A stretch of DNA of 64,000 nt from Streptomyces hiroshimensis (GTDB lineage: Bacteria > Actinomycetota > Actinomycetes > Streptomycetales > Streptomycetaceae): assembly GCF_014650335.1 (NCBI RefSeq), contig NZ_BMUT01000003.1:352549-416548 (forward strand), given 5' to 3'. The first letter of the stretch is position 1. The number at the start of each line of letters is the position of its first letter. Positions 24,985-33,992 of this stretch are shown here, in pieces. A program made the translations under genes and the position numbers. The notes under the pieces were generated by a model, which made no database searches, was not told where the DNA came from, and worked only from the letters and a program-made list of their open reading frames with translations.

Positions 24985-26130
24985 GGCGCGATCACCGCCG
25001 TCGGCACCATCCTGGGTCCCGTCCTCGGCGGCCTTCTCGTCCAGGCCGACCTGTTCGGCCTGTCCTGGCGGCCGGTCTTCCTGATCAACCTGCCCATCGG
25101 CCTGGCCGCCCTGCTCATCGCCGCCCGCGCGATGGGCGAATCGAAGGCCGAGCGGCCGCCGCGCCTGAACCTCACCGGCATGGGCCTGGCCGCGCTTGGC
25201 CTGCTGACGGTCATCTACCCGCTCACCGAAGGCCGTGCGCTGGGCTGGCCGACATGGGGCTTCGTGATGATGGCCGCGGGCGCGGCCGTACTCGCCGTCT
25301 TCGTCGCGCACCAGCGGGCCAAGACCGCGTGCGACGACAGCCCGCTGATGCCCACCGGCCTGTTCACCGCCCGCAGCTTCAGCGCCGGCATCGGCGTACA
25401 GCTGCTGATCACGCTCAGCCTGAGCGTCTTCTTCCTGGCCTGGATGCTCTACCTCCAGATCGGCCTCGGGTACAGCGCGCTGCGCGCGGGACTCGCCGGA
25501 TTGCCGTTCTCCGTCGCCGTCATGCTCGGCGCGGGGCTGGCCATGGGCGCGCTCGTGCCGAGGTTCGGCCGTACGGTCCTGCAGGCCGGCGCCGTCCTGA
25601 TGGTCGCGGGACTGCTGCTCTTCGCCTGGCAGACAGGTCAGGCCGGGCCCTCGATCGGCTACTGGCAGATGGCCTGGCCCATGGCCGTCTTCGGACTCGG
25701 TATGGGAATGATCGTCGCCCCGCTGACCGACACCGTCCTCACCGACGTCCCCGCCCGCGACGCGGGCTCCGCCTCCGGCGTCACCGCCACGGCCGGGCAG
25801 CTCGGCAGCGCCTTCGGAGCGGCGCTGGTCGCGGTCGTCTTCTTCGGCCTGCTTCCCGGCCACGCCGCGAACGAGGACGTCACCGACCGGCTCCGCAGCG
25901 ACCTGGCCGCCACCTCCCTCGCCCCCGACCAGGCCGACCGCACGGTGACCGCCTTCTCGCTGTGCCACCGGGACCGTGCCTCCCGGACCGACCCCGGCAG
26001 CACCCCGGTCAGCTGTGCCGCTCTGACCTCCGCACTGACCCCCGCGCAGGCGGACCCGCGCGCCGCGGACGCCCTGCGGCAGGCGGGCGTGCGGGCCAAC
26101 GCCCAGGCCTACACCGACACGGTCGGCGAG
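24985..26130 (+). pseudogene. DHA2-type MFS drug exporter lacking both ends
   Basis: The frame reads AITAVGTILGPVLGGLL (motif C of 14-TM DHA2/EmrB/QacA exporters), WRPVFLINLPIGLAAL, and on to QAYTDTVGETV. It covers about TM5 to TM13 of roughly 14 helices. The first four to five helices and any start codon are absent, and the last helix is replaced after GETV. Its 5' junction is in the VOC fragment and its 3' junction in another VOC-like fragment. It cannot make a working exporter. Confidence 0.72.
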
Positions 26131-26300
26131 ACAGTACGGGCGGCAAGCCGTACTGCAACGTCTTCACCGGCAACCCGTTCCCCTCGGGCGGATGTACGAC
26201 CACTCCTCCGGCCCGGGCGGCGCCGACTACATGATGCCGTCCTTCCTGGTCACCGACGTCCCCGCCACGGCCGCCGAGGCCACGGCCGGCGGCGCCTCGG
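26131..26300 (+). pseudogene. internal fragment of a second VOC-like gene, frameshifted
   Basis: GGKPYCNVFTGNPFPSG is followed, after a frame change near 26190, by MYDHSSGPGGADYMMPSFLVTDVPATAAEATAGGASV. The second part matches the repeated half-domain of two-module VOC proteins (MPSF.V.DV.ATAA....GG). It has no start or end of its own and abuts the stop of the UvrA-like gene at 26301. Confidence 0.5.
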
Positions 26301-28625
26301 TCAGTCGGCCAGGTCCTGCCGAAGTGCCGCCGCAGTATGGGACCTGCGGTTCTTCAACAGCTGGGCCGGGGTCCCGGTGAACAGGACCCGCCCGCCGTGC
26401 CGGCCGCCCTCCGGGCCCATGTCGATGACCCAGTCGGCACGCTTGACGACATCGAGGTTGTGCTCGATGACGATGACGGTGTTGCCGTCGTCGACGAGCC
26501 GGTCCAGCAGCCGCTGGAGGGTTTCGATGTCCGCCATGTGCAGACCGGTGGTGGGCTCGTCCATGACGTAGATGCCGCTGCGGCTGCCGAGATGCCCGGC
26601 GAGCTTCAGGCGCTGGCGTTCGCCTCCGGACAGGGTCGACAGGGGCTGCCCGAGCGTGAGGTAGCCGAGCCCGACCTCCACGAGCGTCTCCAGCGCCGCC
26701 CGCACACCCTTTTCTCCCCGCCCGGCGAAGAACGCACAGGCTTCCTCGGCGGTCAGTGCGAGGACATCGGTGATCTTCCTGCCCCGCAGGGTGTGGGCGA
26801 GGGCCTCGGCGCTGTAGCGCAGGCCGCGGCAGGTCTCGCACACCGTGGTGACCGGGTCGGCGAAGGCCATGTCCGCCGTGATGCTGCCCTTACCGCCGCA
26901 CGCGGGGCACGCGCCGGTCGAATTGAAGCTGAACAGTCCGGCGGGCACGCCGCCCGCGTCGGCGAAGAGCTTGCGCACCGTATCCATGATCCCCAGCCAG
27001 GTGGCGGGCGTGGACCGGGAGTTGGCTCCGATGGCGCTCTGGTCGATCACAACGGCGTCGGGGCGCTGTTCGGTGAACACCTCGGATATGAGAGTGGACT
27101 TGCCGGAGCCCGCCACACCCGTGACCGCGACCAGCACACCGGTGGGGATGTCCACGGAGACGTCCTTGAGGTTGTGCCGGCTGGTGTGGACGACGGACAG
27201 GTGCCCCGTCGGGGTACGAACCTCCGTCTTCAGCGGCAGCGTGCGGCCCAGGTGCCGGCCGGTGAGCGTACCGGCCCTGCGCAACCGGGCCACGCTCCCC
27301 TCGAAGACCACCTGCCCGCCGTGCGCGCCGGCACCCGGCCCCATGTCGACGACGTGGTCGGCCAGCGCGATGACGTCCCGGTCGTGCTCGACTATCAGCA
27401 GCGTGTTGCCCTGGTCCCGCAGCTGCGTCAGCAGCCGTCCCACCCGGCTCACGTCGCGCGGGTGCAGACCGGTGGAGGGCTCGTCGAAGATGTAGGTCAT
27501 GCCGGTGAGGCTGGAGCCCAGGTTACGGACGATCTTCAGCCGCTGCCCCTCGCCGCCGGACAGGGAGGCGGTCTCGCGGCCCAGGTGCAGATAGCCCAGC
27601 CCGATGTCCTCGATCCGCCGCAGGCCCTCGACGGCCGCCCGTGCGATCGGGGTGCCCAGCGGGTGGTCGATCCCGTCCAGGACGCCGATCAGGTCGGTGA
27701 TCTCCATGGCCATGTGGTCGGCGATGTTCAGCCCGTTGATCCTGGTCCGCAGGGCGGCCTCGTTCAGCCGGGAACCGTGACAGCCGGGGCAGTCGGCGTC
27801 GGTGGTGAACTCCTCCACCGCGTCCCGGGTCCGCTTCGAGAGCGTCGACAGGTCCCGGTTCAGATAAAGGCGGTTGAACCGGTCGACGATGCCCTCGTAG
27901 ACGACATTCTGGATGCCCTTGCGGGTGGCGAGCTCGATCCTCACCTCGCCGTCCGGGCCGCCGTGCAGCAGGGTCTGCCACTCCCCCTTCGTGTACGAGC
28001 GCAGCGGCTTGTCGTTGTCGAACAGCCCGGAGCGGGTGAACAGCGTCCACTGCACGCCCCCGACGTTGAAGAGCGGGAAGAGCAGGGCCCCGGTGTTGAG
28101 GGATTTGCTCCTGTCGAAGAAGCGGTCCAGGTCGAGCTGGACGGTGCGGCCCAGCCCCTGGCAGGCGGGGCACGCGCCGGACGGGTCGTTGAAGGAGTAC
28201 GCCGTCGACATGCCCGCCGAGGGTTCGCCCGCGCGGGAGAACAGCAGGCGGATCAGCGAGGCGATGTCGGTCATCGTGCCCACCGTGGAACGCGCCCCGC
28301 CGCCGAGGGGCCTCTGATCCACCACGATCGCGGGGGTGAGGTGGTGGATGCCGTCTGCCTCGGGCTTCTCGTACTTGGGAAGACGGTTGCGGACGAACGC
28401 CGGGAAGGTCTCGTTGAGCTGGCGCTGGGACTCCACGGCGATGGTGTCGAAGACCACCGACGACTTGCCCGACCCGGACACACCGGTGAACACCGTGATC
28501 ACCCCTTTCGGGATGGTCAGGCAGACGTCCTTGAGGTTGTGCTCGCGGGCACGGGTGATGACGATGCCGCGCGCGTCGTCACGGCGGGGCTTGGTGCTCA
28601 CAGCGGTGGTCCTGGCGGTGCTCAT
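26301..28625 (-). CDS. UvrA-like ABC excinuclease subunit (UvrA3/drug-resistance type)
   Basis: A 774-residue protein of the short UvrA class. It has two ABC ATPase modules: Walker A GVSGSGKSS and GVAGSGKST, signatures LSGGEGQRLK and LSGGERQRLK, and Walker B FDEPSTGLHPRD and MDEPTTGLHMAD. Zinc-finger cysteine pairs are present in CPACQGLG/CPGCHGSRL and CPACGGKG/CETCRGLRY. The UvrB-binding and DNA-insertion regions of full UvrA (about 940 residues) are reduced. Relatives such as DrrC give resistance to DNA-binding drugs. AGGAG precedes ATG 28625; an in-frame ATG 23 codons upstream is less likely. It is followed 92 bases upstream by the oxidoreductase gene on the same strand. Confidence 0.9.
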   Translation of the reverse strand: MSTARTTAVSTKPRRDDARGIVITRAREHNLKDVCLTIPKGVITVFTGVSGSGKSSVVFDTIAVESQRQLNETFPAFVRNRLPKYEKPEADGIHHLTPAIVVDQRPLGGGARSTVGTMTDIASLIRLLFSRAGEPSAGMSTAYSFNDPSGACPACQGLGRTVQLDLDRFFDRSKSLNTGALLFPLFNVGGVQWTLFTRSGLFDNDKPLRSYTKGEWQTLLHGGPDGEVRIELATRKGIQNVVYEGIVDRFNRLYLNRDLSTLSKRTRDAVEEFTTDADCPGCHGSRLNEAALRTRINGLNIADHMAMEITDLIGVLDGIDHPLGTPIARAAVEGLRRIEDIGLGYLHLGRETASLSGGEGQRLKIVRNLGSSLTGMTYIFDEPSTGLHPRDVSRVGRLLTQLRDQGNTLLIVEHDRDVIALADHVVDMGPGAGAHGGQVVFEGSVARLRRAGTLTGRHLGRTLPLKTEVRTPTGHLSVVHTSRHNLKDVSVDIPTGVLVAVTGVAGSGKSTLISEVFTEQRPDAVVIDQSAIGANSRSTPATWLGIMDTVRKLFADAGGVPAGLFSFNSTGACPACGGKGSITADMAFADPVTTVCETCRGLRYSAEALAHTLRGRKITDVLALTAEEACAFFAGRGEKGVRAALETLVEVGLGYLTLGQPLSTLSGGERQRLKLAGHLGSRSGIYVMDEPTTGLHMADIETLQRLLDRLVDDGNTVIVIEHNLDVVKRADWVIDMGPEGGRHGGRVLFTGTPAQLLKNRRSHTAAALRQDLAD

Positions 28626-28717
28626 GGCGGTGCTCCTGGCAAGCGGTACGGCCCCGGACCGGGCGGTGCGCCGGCCCGGGAAGGGGTGAGGCAAGGCGGT
28701 CAGGGCCAGGGTCAGGG

Positions 28718-29662
28718 TCAGGACCGGGTGAGGGCCTGGTCGATGTCGAGCGCCAGGCGCAGCGTCTCGGTGGCCGCGCGCGGAGTGAGCAGGGCGTCCT
28801 CGGTGCCGTCGGTGAGGCGGTCGAGGACGTGGTTGATCGCTGCGGTGTAGTTGTCGGCGGGGGCGAGGTCGATCTCGCGGGAGCCCGCACTGGTGTATTC
28901 GGTCAGGCGCATGACCGGGCCGGTGGTCTCGAAGGGACGCTCGTGCAGTTCGAGGACGCCGTCGGTGAACGTGGCCTCGAAGCCGTGGGTGACGCCGTAT
29001 GAGGCAGGAACCATCGACGAGGCGGTGTACTCCACGATCACGTCGTCGTAGCGCAGCACCGTCTCGGCCGCGGCCCGCCCGTCACCGGCGGCGACCCCGG
29101 TGGCGTGGATCTCCCGCGGCAGGCCGAGGGCGGCGACGGTGTAGTCCAGGTCGGAGAGCATCACCTCCAGCGCGAGCCGGTCCAGCCCCAGGTCCACCGG
29201 CCCCCAGATGGGGCCCGCCTTGCGGTACGAGCGCAGGGTCCGCAGCTCGCCGAGCGAGCCGTCCCGTATCACCCGGTGCAGGTGCCGGACGGCCGGGTGC
29301 ACCCGCATGAACATGTCGATGAATACGTGCTTGTCGCTCGCTTCGGCAACGCGGGTGATCTCCTCGGCCTCGGCGACGGTGGGGGCGATGGGCAGCTCGC
29401 ACAGCACGTGCTTGCCGGCCGCCAGCGCCCGCAGGATGTGCTCCTTGTGCAGGGCCGTCGGCAGGCAGACGTCCACCAGGTCGACGTCCGGGTCGTCGTA
29501 GATCGCGTCCATGTCCGTGGTCGTGGTGAAGCCGAAGTTCTGGGCGAACATGGCGAGCTTCTCGGGCCTGCGCCCGTAGACGACCACCTCGGTGTCCGGG
29601 CGGGCGGCGTAGACGCCGGCGTGGGCGACGGCGAATCCGGTCCCCAGCAGTCCGATCTTCAT
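28718..29662 (-). CDS. Gfo/Idh/MocA-family NAD(P)-dependent oxidoreductase
   Basis: A 314-residue protein. The N-terminal Rossmann motif is IGLLGTGFAVAHAGVYA, then DVCLPTALHKEHILRALAAGKHVLCELPIAPTVAEAEEI, which contains the family's E-K/L-P type active-site loop. The C-terminal part is an open beta-sheet domain. It probably oxidises or reduces a sugar, inositol or similar cyclic alcohol. It is divergent from a WYL regulator at 29781, which likely controls it through the TAGGACA element between them; GAGGAG lies upstream of its ATG. Confidence 0.88.
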   Translation of the reverse strand: MKIGLLGTGFAVAHAGVYAARPDTEVVVYGRRPEKLAMFAQNFGFTTTTDMDAIYDDPDVDLVDVCLPTALHKEHILRALAAGKHVLCELPIAPTVAEAEEITRVAEASDKHVFIDMFMRVHPAVRHLHRVIRDGSLGELRTLRSYRKAGPIWGPVDLGLDRLALEVMLSDLDYTVAALGLPREIHATGVAAGDGRAAAETVLRYDDVIVEYTASSMVPASYGVTHGFEATFTDGVLELHERPFETTGPVMRLTEYTSAGSREIDLAPADNYTAAINHVLDRLTDGTEDALLTPRAATETLRLALDIDQALTRS

Positions 29663-29740
29663 GGCGACACATCTCCTCGGCGATATACGGGGGAATGATC
29701 TGGTTCATCCCCTCCGGCACATCCCACGCTAGGGGCCTTT

Positions 29741-29756
29741 TAGGACACGACTCGTC
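29741..29756. promoter_or_regulatory. TAGGACA element in oxidoreductase/WYL divergent region
   Basis: TAGGACACGACTCGTCC contains TAGGACA, also present in the elements at 21923 and 24509, and a GGAC-N6-GTCC inverted repeat. It lies 24-40 bases before the WYL gene start and is a plausible autoregulatory site. Confidence 0.35.
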
Positions 29757-29780
29757 CGCATATGGAGCCACAGTGGAGGC

Positions 29781-30872
29781 ATGACGACCGACATGCCCGC
29801 CCGGATGCTCCGCCTGCTCTCGCTCCTCCAGACCCGCCGCGAATGGGCCGGCACCGAGCTCGCCGACCGGCTCGGCGTCACCACCCGCACCCTCCGCCGC
29901 GACATCGACCGCCTCCGCGAGCTCGGCTATCCCGTCGAGGGCACCACCGGCCGCTGCGGCGGATACCGCCTCGCCGCCGGCACCGCCATGCCGCCTCTGC
30001 TCCTGGACGACGACGAGGCCATCGCCATCGCTGTCGCCCTGCGCACCGCCACCACCGACGTCACCGGCATCGGGGAAACCGCCCTACGCGCCCTCGCCAA
30101 GCTCGAACAGGTCCTCCCGGCCCGCCTGCGCACCCAGGTGGCGGCCGTCCAGCAGGCCACCACCGCACCCGTCGCCTACGGAAGCGGTGAACGCGCCCAG
30201 GCCGATCCGGCAGTGCTGGCCCTGCTGGCCGCGGCCTGCCGCGACCACGAGATCGTCACCTTCGGCTACACCACCCGCCACGGCACTCCCGGCCCGCGAC
30301 GCGTCGAGCCCCATGCCCTCGTCCCGGCCGCGGGCCGCTGGTATCTCGTCGCCCACGACGTCCACAAGGACGACTGGCGCACCTACCGCCTCGACCGCAT
30401 CACTTCGGTCGCCACCACCGGCCGCCGCGTCCCGCCGCGCGAGCTGCCCGCCCCCGACCCCGCCGCCTACGTCGCCGCGAAGATCGCCACCGCACCGGCC
30501 CGCTACCGGGCCGTCGCCACCGTCGCCGCCCCCGCGGCGGCCGTCCTCGCCCGTACCCAGGGCCTCCCCGAACGCGTCACCCCCCTCACGGCCGACACCT
30601 GCACGGTCGACCTCTCCGGGGACCACCTCACCCGGATCGCCCAACTCCTCACCGCGCTGGGTGACACCACGGCCCTTGAGGCCGACCCCGAGGTACTCGC
30701 CCACCTGCGCACCATGGCGCGGCGCACGCTACGACTCGCGGAGGACGGGAGCGAGCCGGATTCGCCTGCGGCGGAGAAAGCGCGGCAGAGGAGGCCGAGC
30801 GGCGGCCGCGCCGCACGCGCCGGCACGACCCGAATCGCCGGGAGCGCATCGCCGAGGTCGCGGAGGAGCTGA
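29781..30872 (+). CDS. second WYL-domain transcriptional regulator, with lost natural stop
   Basis: A 363-residue protein closely parallel to the WYL protein at 23509: HTH (ELADRLGVTTRTLRRDIDRLRELGYPVEGTTG), WYL domain (PHALVPAAGRWYLVAHDVHKDDWRTYRLDRI) and WCX domain ending TMARRTLRLAEDGS near residue 322. The last 40 residues are Arg/Ser/Ala-rich and overlap the TetR-coding sequence in another frame, so the original stop codon seems lost. It is divergent from the Gfo/Idh/MocA gene. Confidence 0.87.
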   Translation: MTTDMPARMLRLLSLLQTRREWAGTELADRLGVTTRTLRRDIDRLRELGYPVEGTTGRCGGYRLAAGTAMPPLLLDDDEAIAIAVALRTATTDVTGIGETALRALAKLEQVLPARLRTQVAAVQQATTAPVAYGSGERAQADPAVLALLAAACRDHEIVTFGYTTRHGTPGPRRVEPHALVPAAGRWYLVAHDVHKDDWRTYRLDRITSVATTGRRVPPRELPAPDPAAYVAAKIATAPARYRAVATVAAPAAAVLARTQGLPERVTPLTADTCTVDLSGDHLTRIAQLLTALGDTTALEADPEVLAHLRTMARRTLRLAEDGSEPDSPAAEKARQRRPSGGRAARAGTTRIAGSASPRSRRS

Positions 30873-31360
30873 TCGCGGAACGCGGCCTGGAGGGGCTCAG
30901 CCACCGGGCGATCGCCGAGCGGGCCGATGTCTCGCTCAGCTCCACGACCTACCACTTCGCCGACCGCGAGGCGCTCGTCCAGGCCGCACTCGAACGGGCC
31001 GCTGACCGCTTCGCCGGCTTCGTTCGCCAGTGGGCCGCCGAACATGCGCAGGACACCCGCGAGCAACTGGCCGAGGCGCTGGCGGATTCCGTCATGGCCT
31101 GCCTGGGTGAGGGCCGGACCGGGATGGTCGTGGAGTTCGAGCTGTACCTCGCCGCGCTGCGCCGCCCGGCCCTGCGGGAGGCGGCCGCGCGCCTGACCCG
31201 GGAGAGTGTCGAGGCGATGACCCCGGTGGTGGGGCCCGTACTCGCGGCGTGCATTCCGCCGCTGATGAACGGGCTGTGCCTGCAGGTGATGACCGCGCCC
31301 GAGCCTCCGGGCCGCGAGCAGGTTCTCACGGTTTTGCGGCAGGCGCTGGGGACGGCGGCG
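30782..31360 (+). pseudogene. TetR-family regulator without a start codon
   Basis: In the frame of base 30752, RRHDPNRRERIAEVAEELIAERGLEGLSHRAIAERADVSLSSTTYHFADREALVQAALERAADRF is a clear TetR HTH, followed by a helical ligand domain to TVLRQALG. Upstream the frame is open only to a stop at 30677-30679 and contains no ATG, GTG or TTG before the HTH; the first ATG (31094) lies past the HTH. The 3' end also lacks its own stop and runs on to 31840. It appears deleted at both ends, or it depends on a frameshift from the WYL gene. Confidence 0.6.
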
Positions 31361-31370
31361 TGTCGGCCTG

Positions 31371-31616
31371 ATGTGGGAGGGCAACCCGGAGTCGGACGAC
31401 CTGGCGAAGTTCTGGAAGACGGGCAAGGCGATGCCATTCCTGGGCACCGACGACATCGACGCCGCCCTCACCCAGCCCGGCGCACGGCCCTACGAATTCC
31501 GCGGCCGGACCGCCAACGGCTGGGTGCACGTGGCGGGCGAAGTCCTCGACGACCACGTCCTGGACGAATGGCTGAAGGCCGCCTGGGACGCCACCGCCAG
31601 GCTGCCGCCCAAGTAA
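31371..31616 (+). pseudogene. C-terminal fragment resembling TfoX N-terminal-domain proteins
   Basis: An 81-residue frame: MWEGNPESDDLAKFWKTG..., then PGARPYEFRGRTANGWVHVAGEVLDDHVLDEWLKAAWDATARLPPK. The end resembles the typical C-terminus of TfoX_N-type small proteins (..PG.RP....GR...GWV.V....L.D...L..W...A..A..LPPK). The first half of that domain is missing and there is no ribosome site at the ATG, so it is probably a fragment joined to the TetR remnant. Confidence 0.45.
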
Positions 31617-32108
31617 TCCGCCGGGCATGGATCCCACGCCCATGGGCCGGCCCCACCCGTGGCATCCCTCTCTTTCCCCCCGGTGAGGGCCTGACCAATT
31701 CGAAGGCCTCTCGGGCGACCGTGCTGCCCACGGCCCGAGGAGCGCTCAGCGGGACTGACCCCGCACAGCGCGGCGAAAGTTTTTCCGCGAACCTGTCACA
31801 TCTTCGGCACATGAAGCGTCAGGGCAGTGACGGTAGTTGAAACGGTTGCCCGACGATGCCGAAGGAGACCATGGGATGGCTACGCATGTGCGGACCGCGG
31901 AGCGGAGGGCCACGTCGACAGGAATCAGCCTTCCGCCGCTGATCTAGCCGTCCGTCCCACCGTTCAAGAACACCTCTTGCCGCACCCCCCACGCGGCCCC
32001 CGCATTCGAGCGGTCGGCTGACGACGCCTTCGTCCACGCCGCGTACACCACCCACGCACCTCGCTACGCCGAAGGCTGCCCGAAAACAGAAGACCGAAGA
32101 AGGAACAC
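31617..32108 (+). promoter_or_regulatory. 492-base leader/intergenic region of the FG-GAP gene array
   Basis: It separates the mosaic region from the four-gene array. CGCGG...CCGCG around 31770-31790 flanks an A/T-rich centre (CGAAAGTTTTT) and could be part of a promoter or operator. A short ORF with a strong ribosome site lies at 31871-31942. I looked for the conserved core of the c-di-AMP (ydaO) riboswitch, common before Streptomyces cell-wall hydrolase genes, and did not find it. Confidence 0.35.
31871..31942 (+). CDS. possible 23-codon leader ORF
   Basis: GAAGGAGACC precedes ATG GGA TGG, giving a 23-residue basic peptide (MGWLRMCGPRSGG...). It lies 167 bases upstream of the NlpC/P60-FG-GAP gene. 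The ribosome site is good, but composition alone cannot show that it is translated. It could be a leader ORF in the 5' untranslated region. Confidence 0.25.
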   Translation: MGWLRMCGPRSGGPRRQESAFRR

Positions 32109-33935
32109 ATGAAGATCTCTCGAATAGCCCGTGCGTCATCCGTCGCCGCTCTGGCGACAACTGCGCTTACTTTCACGGCAATTGGCTCTCTCGCTCCGAC
32201 GGCCGTCGCCGACTCCCGCGCGGCCGCCGCCTCCGGGACGCAGGACGACCGCCCGAGCCCGGGCCAAGGCACCCCCACCTCGAAGCTCCAGCGCCAGGGC
32301 CTGATCTCGTCGAGTCTCGTCGCCAAGCCCATCACCCGCAGCGAGACCCTCAGACGCGCGGCCGGCTGGTTCGGCAAGGGCCTCCACTACAGCGGCAGCG
32401 GCAGCTATCAGGGCTGGCGCACGGACTGCTCCGGTTTCGTCTCCATGGCCTGGGGGCTGCCCGGCCCGGGCGAGACCACCGATTCGTTCATTCCCGTGGG
32501 CGTCGCCCACGAAATATCCAAGGACGAGCTGAAGCCCGGCGACGCGCTCAACAACAAGGCGCCCGGCAACGACGGTCACGTCGTCCTGTTCGAAAAGTGG
32601 GCCGATTCCTCTCGGTCTTCCTATTGGGGTTATGAGTTCAGCAGCAGCGGTCTGCATCACCGTGTGATCCCGTACGCCTACTTCTCCAAGTCCGAGCAGT
32701 ACCGCCCGATCCGCCTCAACACCATCGTGGACGACGACCCGGCCGCAGCGCCCGCCGAGGACAACGCCCGGGTCAAGGGCGACTTCGACGGCGACGGCCG
32801 CGACGACGTGGCGGTGCTCTACGACTACGGCAGGAAGGACGATCGCAGTCACTCGGCCCTGTGGACGTTCAACGGCAGCGGCAACGGCAGCGGCTTCAAC
32901 AGCCCCAAGCGGGTGTGGGACAGCGGGACGACGGAGAGCTGGAACTGGGCCTCCAGCAAGCTGACGGTCGGCGACTTCAACGGCGACGGCAAGGCCGACA
33001 TCGGTGTCCTCTACAACATGGGCGCGACCGAGGACGACCGCAACCGCACCAAGCTGTTCGTGTTCACCAGCAACGGCAGCGGATTCGCCGCCCCGGTCAA
33101 GGTCTGGGACAGCAACGACGACCCCGTCAAGAGCTGGAACTGGAACGCCGGCAAACTGACGGTCGGCGACTTCAACGGCGACGGCAAGGCCGACATCGGG
33201 GTGCTGTACGACTACGGCCGGGACGACGACCACAACCGGACAGGGATCTGGACGTTCACCAGCACCGGCAGCGGGTTCAACAGCCCCAAGCAGGTGTGGG
33301 ACAGCAACAACGACCCCGTCAAGAGCTGGAACTGGGACGCCAGCAAGCCCGTCTCCGGCGACTTCAACGGCGACGGCAAGGCCGACATCGGCATCCTTTA
33401 CGACTACGGCAAGACCGACTCCGGCAACCGCACCGGGCTCTGGACCTTCACCGGCAATGGCAGCGGGTTCAACAGCCCCAAGCAGGTGTGGGACAGCAAC
33501 AACGATCCGGTGAAGAGCTGGAACTGGGACGCCAGCAAGCCCGTCTCCGGCGACTTCAACGGCGACGGCAAGAGCGACATCGGCGTCCTCTACGACATGG
33601 GCCGCACCGAGGACGGCCGCAACCGCACCAAGCTGTTCACCTTCACCGGCACCACGACCGGGTTCAACAGCCCGGTCAAGGCGTGGGACAGCAACGACGA
33701 CCCCGTGAAGAGCTGGAACGCGTCCGCCGGCAAGCCCGTCGCAGGGGACTTCAACGGCGACGGCAAGGCCGACATCGGCGTCCTCTACGACTACGGCACG
33801 ACCGACTCCGGCAACCGCACCGGCCTGTGGACCTTCAACAGCACCGGCGGCGGCAGCGACAGCCCCAAGCTCGCCTGGGACAGCAGCACGGATCCCGTCA
33901 AGAGCTGGAACTGGAGCGCGAGCAAGCTCGGCTGA
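32109..33935 (+). CDS. secreted NlpC/P60-like hydrolase with six FG-GAP/VCBS repeats
   Basis: A 608-residue exported protein. Residues 1-36 are a signal peptide (MKISRIARASSVAALATTALTFTAIG...). Residues about 75-215 form an NlpC/P60-type domain with nucleophile Cys107 in RTDCSGFVSMAWGL and His157 in GNDGHVVLFEKW. From residue 221 six repeats of about 64 residues follow, each with GDFNGDGKADIGVLYDYG (a Ca-binding DxNxDGxxD loop), NRTxLWTF, GFNSPKQVWDS and a SWNW motif. NlpC/P60 enzymes cut peptidoglycan peptides; FG-GAP repeats fold as a beta-propeller that binds ligands. It is first of four genes with the same tail. GAAGGA precedes ATG. Confidence 0.88.
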   Translation: MKISRIARASSVAALATTALTFTAIGSLAPTAVADSRAAAASGTQDDRPSPGQGTPTSKLQRQGLISSSLVAKPITRSETLRRAAGWFGKGLHYSGSGSYQGWRTDCSGFVSMAWGLPGPGETTDSFIPVGVAHEISKDELKPGDALNNKAPGNDGHVVLFEKWADSSRSSYWGYEFSSSGLHHRVIPYAYFSKSEQYRPIRLNTIVDDDPAAAPAEDNARVKGDFDGDGRDDVAVLYDYGRKDDRSHSALWTFNGSGNGSGFNSPKRVWDSGTTESWNWASSKLTVGDFNGDGKADIGVLYNMGATEDDRNRTKLFVFTSNGSGFAAPVKVWDSNDDPVKSWNWNAGKLTVGDFNGDGKADIGVLYDYGRDDDHNRTGIWTFTSTGSGFNSPKQVWDSNNDPVKSWNWDASKPVSGDFNGDGKADIGILYDYGKTDSGNRTGLWTFTGNGSGFNSPKQVWDSNNDPVKSWNWDASKPVSGDFNGDGKSDIGVLYDMGRTEDGRNRTKLFTFTGTTTGFNSPVKAWDSNDDPVKSWNASAGKPVAGDFNGDGKADIGVLYDYGTTDSGNRTGLWTFNSTGGGSDSPKLAWDSSTDPVKSWNWSASKLG

Positions 33936-33992
33936 CCGGCTTCGCCCCTCCTCACCTCACCGTTACCTCACCGTTCGGGAGAGCCACCGCAC

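Noticed and set aside
31617..32108. ydaO-type c-di-AMP riboswitch upstream of an NlpC/P60 gene
   Set aside because: Such riboswitches are common before Streptomyces cell-wall hydrolase genes, but I could not find the conserved purine-rich cores or the expected stems.
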